Shown piece by piece: positions 34,937 through 38,780 of a stretch of DNA of 38,780 nt; the first letter of the stretch is position 1; the number at the start of each line of letters is the position of its first letter. The notes below the pieces were generated by a model, which saw only the letters and a program-made list of their open reading frames with translations, did not search any database and had not been told where the DNA came from. Both the position numbers and the translations under genes were made by a program. Origin of the DNA: Vibrio parahaemolyticus (GTDB taxonomy: Bacteria; Pseudomonadota; Gammaproteobacteria; Enterobacterales; Vibrionaceae); the NCBI RefSeq assembly GCF_900460535.1, contig NZ_UHIL01000003.1:1-38780 (forward strand). The letters run 5' to 3'.

Positions 34937-36229
34937 TTAGTTGCCCACAATAAGATCGATTTCAATTCGACGATTCATTGCTCGATTCTCTTCACTGTCA
35001 TTTTCTACCAAAGGTCTCGCATCACCCAACCCTTCAGGAATTACTCTGCCTTTAAGTGCACTGTTGGCGATTAACTGTTCGGAAAGAGAAGTTGCGCGAG
35101 CTAAAGACAAGTGCCAATTGGATGGGTACTTGCTGGTAAATATCGGACGGTCATCGGTATGCCCGGTAATTATGATCTTCCCTTGTGTCGCTTCTAAGGT
35201 ACGTGCAACTTTAGAAATAACTGGCTGTATGTAAGCCACAACGCTCGCACTACCAGATTCAAATAGGTCTTGAGCTTTAAGAGAAATACGAACTCTATCT
35301 TGCAACGCTTCCACAGTGACAAGATCCTTGCCAATCTCCGTTGCTAAATACATAGATATTCTTTCGGCAATAGGGGCTGACTTTGACTCAACCATAGGAT
35401 TACTAACTGCTGGGGTTGGTTGAATCAGGTTTACCAATTGAGCAAAAGTTTGGTTGGAAGCTTTATTCAACTCGTAACTGAAGTACATAAAAATACAAAC
35501 AAGCAGTGCGGAAGTTACCGAACAAATCACCCACAGAGGTGCACGTTCCGAAACCTGAGCACCTGCCAATATATGTTGTTCTACTTTGTTACTAAGCTCT
35601 TGCTGTACTCCGCGACCATGTGACTTAAGCACTGATACAACTTGTTTTCTCAATCTACGGTGAGCTTCAAGCCCATTTTTTTCTAAACGATACTGGCCTA
35701 TAAAACCCAAAGATAAGCATACGTACATTAGCTCTAGTAAATCTAAGTGGGATTCCGGATGAGCCAAACAGCTATCTAGATGCTTAAAAAAAGCCTCTCC
35801 ACCTTGGCTGCTCGCGTAAAAAGAGCTCAACAGAGAATCATGTGTCCAAAACGATTGACTCCCCCAATTGGTATTCAATACTGCTTCGTCTAAAGAACAG
35901 CACAGACAATAACGTGCGGTATCAATGGTTTCCAAGTCAACATCATGTTGACGCAGACGATTCTCATAATCCCTAAGTTTTTGCGCGAGCGTTTCTTTAA
36001 GAAATAAAGGATCGGAATGAGTAGCTGTTGCTCTGATTTGTCCAATAATCGAAAGTAGACCATTAGCTTCTGCCAATAGTGGATTATCTCCATAAGCAAC
36101 AACTGAATCGTTGTTAACCAACTCAGGGCTTTTGGATATCACAACAGTACTGTCTGCTGATCTTTGAGGCTGAGCTTTAGATACAGCCGTTCTTCCGCCA
36201 GGAGTAGGTTTTACTATCGTCTGTTCCAT
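34937..36229 (-). CDS. tssL: T6SS inner-membrane protein TssL with fused OmpA-like domain
   Basis: About 430 residues: the DotU/IcmH cytosolic domain (EANGLLSIIGQIRATATH, CLCCSLDEAVLNTNWG, LELMYVCLSLGFIGQYR), one transmembrane segment near APLWVICSVTSALLVCIFMY, then a periplasmic OmpA-type peptidoglycan-binding domain with TGHTDDRPI, LSLARA and NRRIEIDL. So the cell-wall anchor is built into TssL; a separate TagL is not needed. GTG 36238 is possible, ATG 36229 preferred. The stop is close to the tssM start. Confidence 0.94.
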   Translation of the reverse strand: MEQTIVKPTPGGRTAVSKAQPQRSADSTVVISKSPELVNNDSVVAYGDNPLLAEANGLLSIIGQIRATATHSDPLFLKETLAQKLRDYENRLRQHDVDLETIDTARYCLCCSLDEAVLNTNWGSQSFWTHDSLLSSFYASSQGGEAFFKHLDSCLAHPESHLDLLELMYVCLSLGFIGQYRLEKNGLEAHRRLRKQVVSVLKSHGRGVQQELSNKVEQHILAGAQVSERAPLWVICSVTSALLVCIFMYFSYELNKASNQTFAQLVNLIQPTPAVSNPMVESKSAPIAERISMYLATEIGKDLVTVEALQDRVRISLKAQDLFESGSASVVAYIQPVISKVARTLEATQGKIIITGHTDDRPIFTSKYPSNWHLSLARATSLSEQLIANSALKGRVIPEGLGDARPLVENDSEENRAMNRRIEIDLIVGN

Positions 36230-36240
36230 ACTTACCACTT

Positions 36241-37566
36241 TTATTGATTAATGCTCCAAAGCTCTATGTCCGGATTTGGGAAATGACCAGATAAATGCAG
36301 TGCAATACCACCGCTGTCTTTAAGTCGCATCCAGAATGGCCCCTTCTTAACGACCTCAAAATAAACATACCCCGTTTGATATGGAATCTGTCGTGGCACG
36401 ACACTTAAAGGAGCTACGTTAATTCCATTAATCTGGTTGTTGATTAGATCTCTAATCTGTTCTGCCGGACCAAGCTTCAATTGCGCAGGGACTAAGCGTC
36501 TAATCTCATCCGTTGTTGTGTCCGCTTTAATCGCCAATACAAACTGACATGATTCCAATAGTCGCTTATCTGGAAGTGGTGTCACTTGGATACCGTACTG
36601 ACGTACTTCTAGTGGCAACTTACTTGCAGTCTGATCAAGAACGACACTCAAGTACTGACTAAGGACTTGATTAAGTTCAGCAAACACACTTGCAACTTCA
36701 AGGTGATCGTAAGCTTTGAGATTAGGTAAGCGCTTGGTGGTGTGAGAAAACGTTGCCAACTCGCCTATGTAGCCTTTAAAGGTTGTCGCAAGCTCTAAGG
36801 GGTGTACTTTCTCCAGCTCACTAAAATGCTTCAATATGGCTTCATATCGATTCAACATTTGCAGCATTATGAAATCTACCGCAGATGCTGAAGCCGCTTT
36901 TCCTTTAACAAGTCGTTGAGCGATAACATCTGCGCGTATCTTGGTCATTGCCATTGCATTACGTAGATACCCCGTCATCACCTTGTCATTTAACAAGTTT
37001 AGAAGTGGCGGTACGTAAGAGTCATCAAGAATGACCTCTCCTTCCGTAGAAACTTCTTTAATCTTAAGGATTGGTAGCTCTATATAACCTGTTAACTGCT
37101 CATTGCTTGATTTCAGCTCGATATTTAATGAGGCCACTTGAATCGTTTCTTCATCTTGGCCCGTCAGGTTATCAATAACGTCTAGATCTTGAAGTAAATA
37201 CCGAGAAACCGTTGTTTCACTTGGATCCGCGATCATTTTACTGCTGACTTTTGAGAGTGGAACGATCACCTTCACTAAGGTATTTTCCGTCCCTTTTTTT
37301 ACCTTTAAAGGAGACAGAAAACTTGTTGTTGCTGAAAAGTCTATCAGCGTCATATCAGGAAGAATTGCTTGAAGATTATCAAGTTCAATCAAGCCTGTTT
37401 TTAAGGCATGTTCTTTTACACGGCAATTCCAAACGCCCCAGTTATATGAGCCACCTAAACTGTGTAAGCCTTTATATTCATTAGATATTGCGCGTTCGTG
37501 CTGTTGAAAATGCTGGGGACGCAGAAACATCCCCTCGCACCAAGCCGTCTTGGAGTATTGCATCAT
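36241..37566 (-). CDS. tssK: T6SS baseplate protein TssK
   Basis: A 441-residue TssK (VasE) that links the baseplate to the TssL-TssM membrane complex. The start SKTAWCEGMFLRPQHFQQHER is diagnostic, as are MLNRYEAILKHFSELEKVHPLELA and the C-terminal PYQTGYVYFEVVKKGPFW and SGGIALHLSGHFPNPDIEL. The start is one of two consecutive ATGs (37566/37563). It ends just before tssL. Confidence 0.95.
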   Translation of the reverse strand: MMQYSKTAWCEGMFLRPQHFQQHERAISNEYKGLHSLGGSYNWGVWNCRVKEHALKTGLIELDNLQAILPDMTLIDFSATTSFLSPLKVKKGTENTLVKVIVPLSKVSSKMIADPSETTVSRYLLQDLDVIDNLTGQDEETIQVASLNIELKSSNEQLTGYIELPILKIKEVSTEGEVILDDSYVPPLLNLLNDKVMTGYLRNAMAMTKIRADVIAQRLVKGKAASASAVDFIMLQMLNRYEAILKHFSELEKVHPLELATTFKGYIGELATFSHTTKRLPNLKAYDHLEVASVFAELNQVLSQYLSVVLDQTASKLPLEVRQYGIQVTPLPDKRLLESCQFVLAIKADTTTDEIRRLVPAQLKLGPAEQIRDLINNQINGINVAPLSVVPRQIPYQTGYVYFEVVKKGPFWMRLKDSGGIALHLSGHFPNPDIELWSINQ

Positions 37567-37587
37567 TTATAATTAGCCAACTAAACG

Positions 37588-38043
37588 TTATTGTACGACC
37601 AAAGACAGATCTTCTAACGAGATTTGATAAGTGTTGTAACCCGTCTTATCTACTTTAATGACTTGTCGCCAATTTGAATTCTCAATATCGCGAAACGCGG
37701 CTACGATACCCAAATATTCTGTTTTAGGAGACATACTAGCTTGGTAGATTTCTTTTTGGCCTGGTGTCAAAGATATTTCATATTTATTCACCAAGTCTGG
37801 ACCGAGTACTTTTTCATGCTCCTCATAAATAGAGAAAAAATCTTGGCTCTCAAACAGTGTATTTGATGTAAGTTCAAATACATATACAACAACTGGTGAT
37901 GGTCTTCCATTCGAGTCAGGGTTGATATTATGATTTGCCGTTATTTCTAAATCCGCATATGGGTCGACCACTAAATTAGCGGCGGAGCATCCCATTAATA
38001 CTAAAAATATAAACAGCAAAAATGATTTATAAATTTGTTTCAC
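37588..38043 (-). CDS. tssJ: T6SS outer-membrane lipoprotein TssJ
   Basis: A 151-residue TssJ. The signal peptide has the lipobox LVLMGC with the acylated cysteine, followed by SAANLVVDPYADLEITANHNIN. The rest, with GRPSPVVVYVFELTSNTLFESQDFFSIYE, is the beta-sandwich that TssM contacts in the periplasm. The start is GTG 38043 with AAGGTGGG upstream. It follows tagH by nine bases. Confidence 0.9.
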   Translation of the reverse strand: MKQIYKSFLLFIFLVLMGCSAANLVVDPYADLEITANHNINPDSNGRPSPVVVYVFELTSNTLFESQDFFSIYEEHEKVLGPDLVNKYEISLTPGQKEIYQASMSPKTEYLGIVAAFRDIENSNWRQVIKVDKTGYNTYQISLEDLSLVVQ

Positions 38044-38052
38044 AATCCCACC

Positions 38053-38780
38053 TTAACCTTTATTCTTGAGCGCTAATTCGTAGTGCTTAGCAAAATCTTC
38101 TAAATAAAATGGAGACTCTTTATTGACAAGTTCATCTGTTAATTGGCTATGAATACCTTCAAAGCGCTTCCAACTCTGAGCATATTTTCTTGCTGGAATA
38201 ACCTTGTTAATTACATTGTCTTTAGCCAATGCATCTGAATAAATAGTATTAGGTTCAACGAGAGACATGACACTCGATACCGTACCCGCTACTCCTTGCA
38301 TTAAAGCCTGCTCATGATTTTCAATATCGTTAAATGCTTCTTTTATTGCGGCATTAGGCTTTAAAAAACTTGACGTTTTACGGTTATACAAATTGTGAAT
38401 TGCATCTTCCAAATTTGCTGAAAACTTTAGTGGATTATTTTCAGACTTTCTAAATGCAGTATGGTTAACGCGATTGGTTTGTTTAAATACAGCCCGATTG
38501 TGAAGAGTCTCCATTAGCCCAATAAGCATGAGAGAAAACGACTGACCTAATTGTTCAAACCACTGCTCTCGATTTTGGCTTGGTACCATATTGGGGTCGA
38601 TCCCCATGCCATAAATGAAGGCTTCCAGTTCACCTCGATGCACTGTAGTTTTTTGACTTTTAGCGTTGGTATCAGGCTGCATTGATGCAACTTTAGGTTG
38701 TGGCACTTCAGTTTCGTGACTCGGAATTTCTAGAAAATCATCTACTAGACCAATGTCTAACTGAAAATCTGATGGGACAC
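38053..38780 (-). CDS. tagH: T6SS-associated FHA protein TagH, C-terminal part (5' end beyond window)
   Basis: The frame is open to the right edge, beginning VPSDFQLDIGLVDDFLEIPS. Only the C-terminal domain is visible, with ELEAFIYGMGIDPNMVPSQNREQWFEQLGQSFSLMLIGLMETLHNR and FKQTNRVNHTAFRKSENNPLKFS, characteristic of the TagH C-terminal domain. The N-terminal FHA domain, which would read phosphothreonine, should lie outside. TagH is activated by PpkA phosphorylation and antagonised by PppA and TagF, both encoded downstream. A GTG within the frame at 38706 is not the true start. Confidence 0.85.
   Translation of the reverse strand, partial: VPSDFQLDIGLVDDFLEIPSHETEVPQPKVASMQPDTNAKSQKTTVHRGELEAFIYGMGIDPNMVPSQNREQWFEQLGQSFSLMLIGLMETLHNRAVFKQTNRVNHTAFRKSENNPLKFSANLEDAIHNLYNRKTSSFLKPNAAIKEAFNDIENHEQALMQGVAGTVSSVMSLVEPNTIYSDALAKDNVINKVIPARKYAQSWKRFEGIHSQLTDELVNKESPFYLEDFAKHYELALKNKG

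Noticed and set aside
1..38780. tRNA, rRNA, CRISPR arrays, insertion sequences or prophage genes
   Set aside because: None were recognised on either strand; the window is densely coding with short ordinary gaps.

Overview
The window looks like one replicon of a Vibrio, most likely the Harveyi clade (V. parahaemolyticus, V. alginolyticus, V. campbellii and relatives), and probably chromosome 2. This rests on codon style and on my recollection that the order tagH-tssJ-tssK-tssL-tssM-tagF-pppA-tssA-tssB-tssC-tssC2-tagJ-tssE-tssF-tssG-tssH-hcp-vgrG-PAAR matches the T6SS2 cluster of V. parahaemolyticus. No database search was possible, so the species is not assigned.

Left part (1-14.8 kb): ordinary chromosomal genes in short units. 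It starts with the 5' part of a RavA-type MoxR ATPase (minus strand). Then come a Nudix hydrolase with a threonine aldolase, a small secreted cytochrome c, and a YfcC-type carrier followed by an AstE/aspartoacylase-type amidohydrolase. Next are a Bcr/CflA-like MFS exporter divergent from an AraC regulator, a Blc-type lipocalin, a histidine phosphatase gene broken by an in-frame stop, a small P-loop kinase, a cystatin-like lipoprotein, and sbcDC. Five good intrinsic terminators separate these units.

Right part (14.8-38.8 kb): one long minus-strand type VI secretion locus. All thirteen core genes are present: tssA-C, hcp/tssD, tssE-H, vgrG/tssI and tssJ-M. With them are PAAR, the accessory gene tagJ, a second full-length tssC paralogue, and post-translational control genes (tagH cut by the right edge, pppA, tagF). 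TssJ, TssL and TssM form the envelope complex; TssA, TssE, TssF, TssG and TssK the baseplate; Hcp, VgrG and PAAR the tube and spike; TssB and TssC the sheath, recycled by ClpV with TagJ. The last gene of the locus encodes what looks like a catalytically dead beta-ketoacyl-synthase/thiolase-fold protein next to PAAR. No toxin-immunity pair is visible.

The most notable points are this degenerate KS-like protein at the end of the T6SS operon, the tssC duplication, and strong intercistronic hairpins just after both high-copy structural units (tssBC and hcp). Also notable are the AT-rich hcp leader with a possible mini-ORF, the cystatin-like lipoprotein with stacked inverted repeats upstream, and the nonsense codon that removes the second catalytic histidine of the histidine phosphatase.
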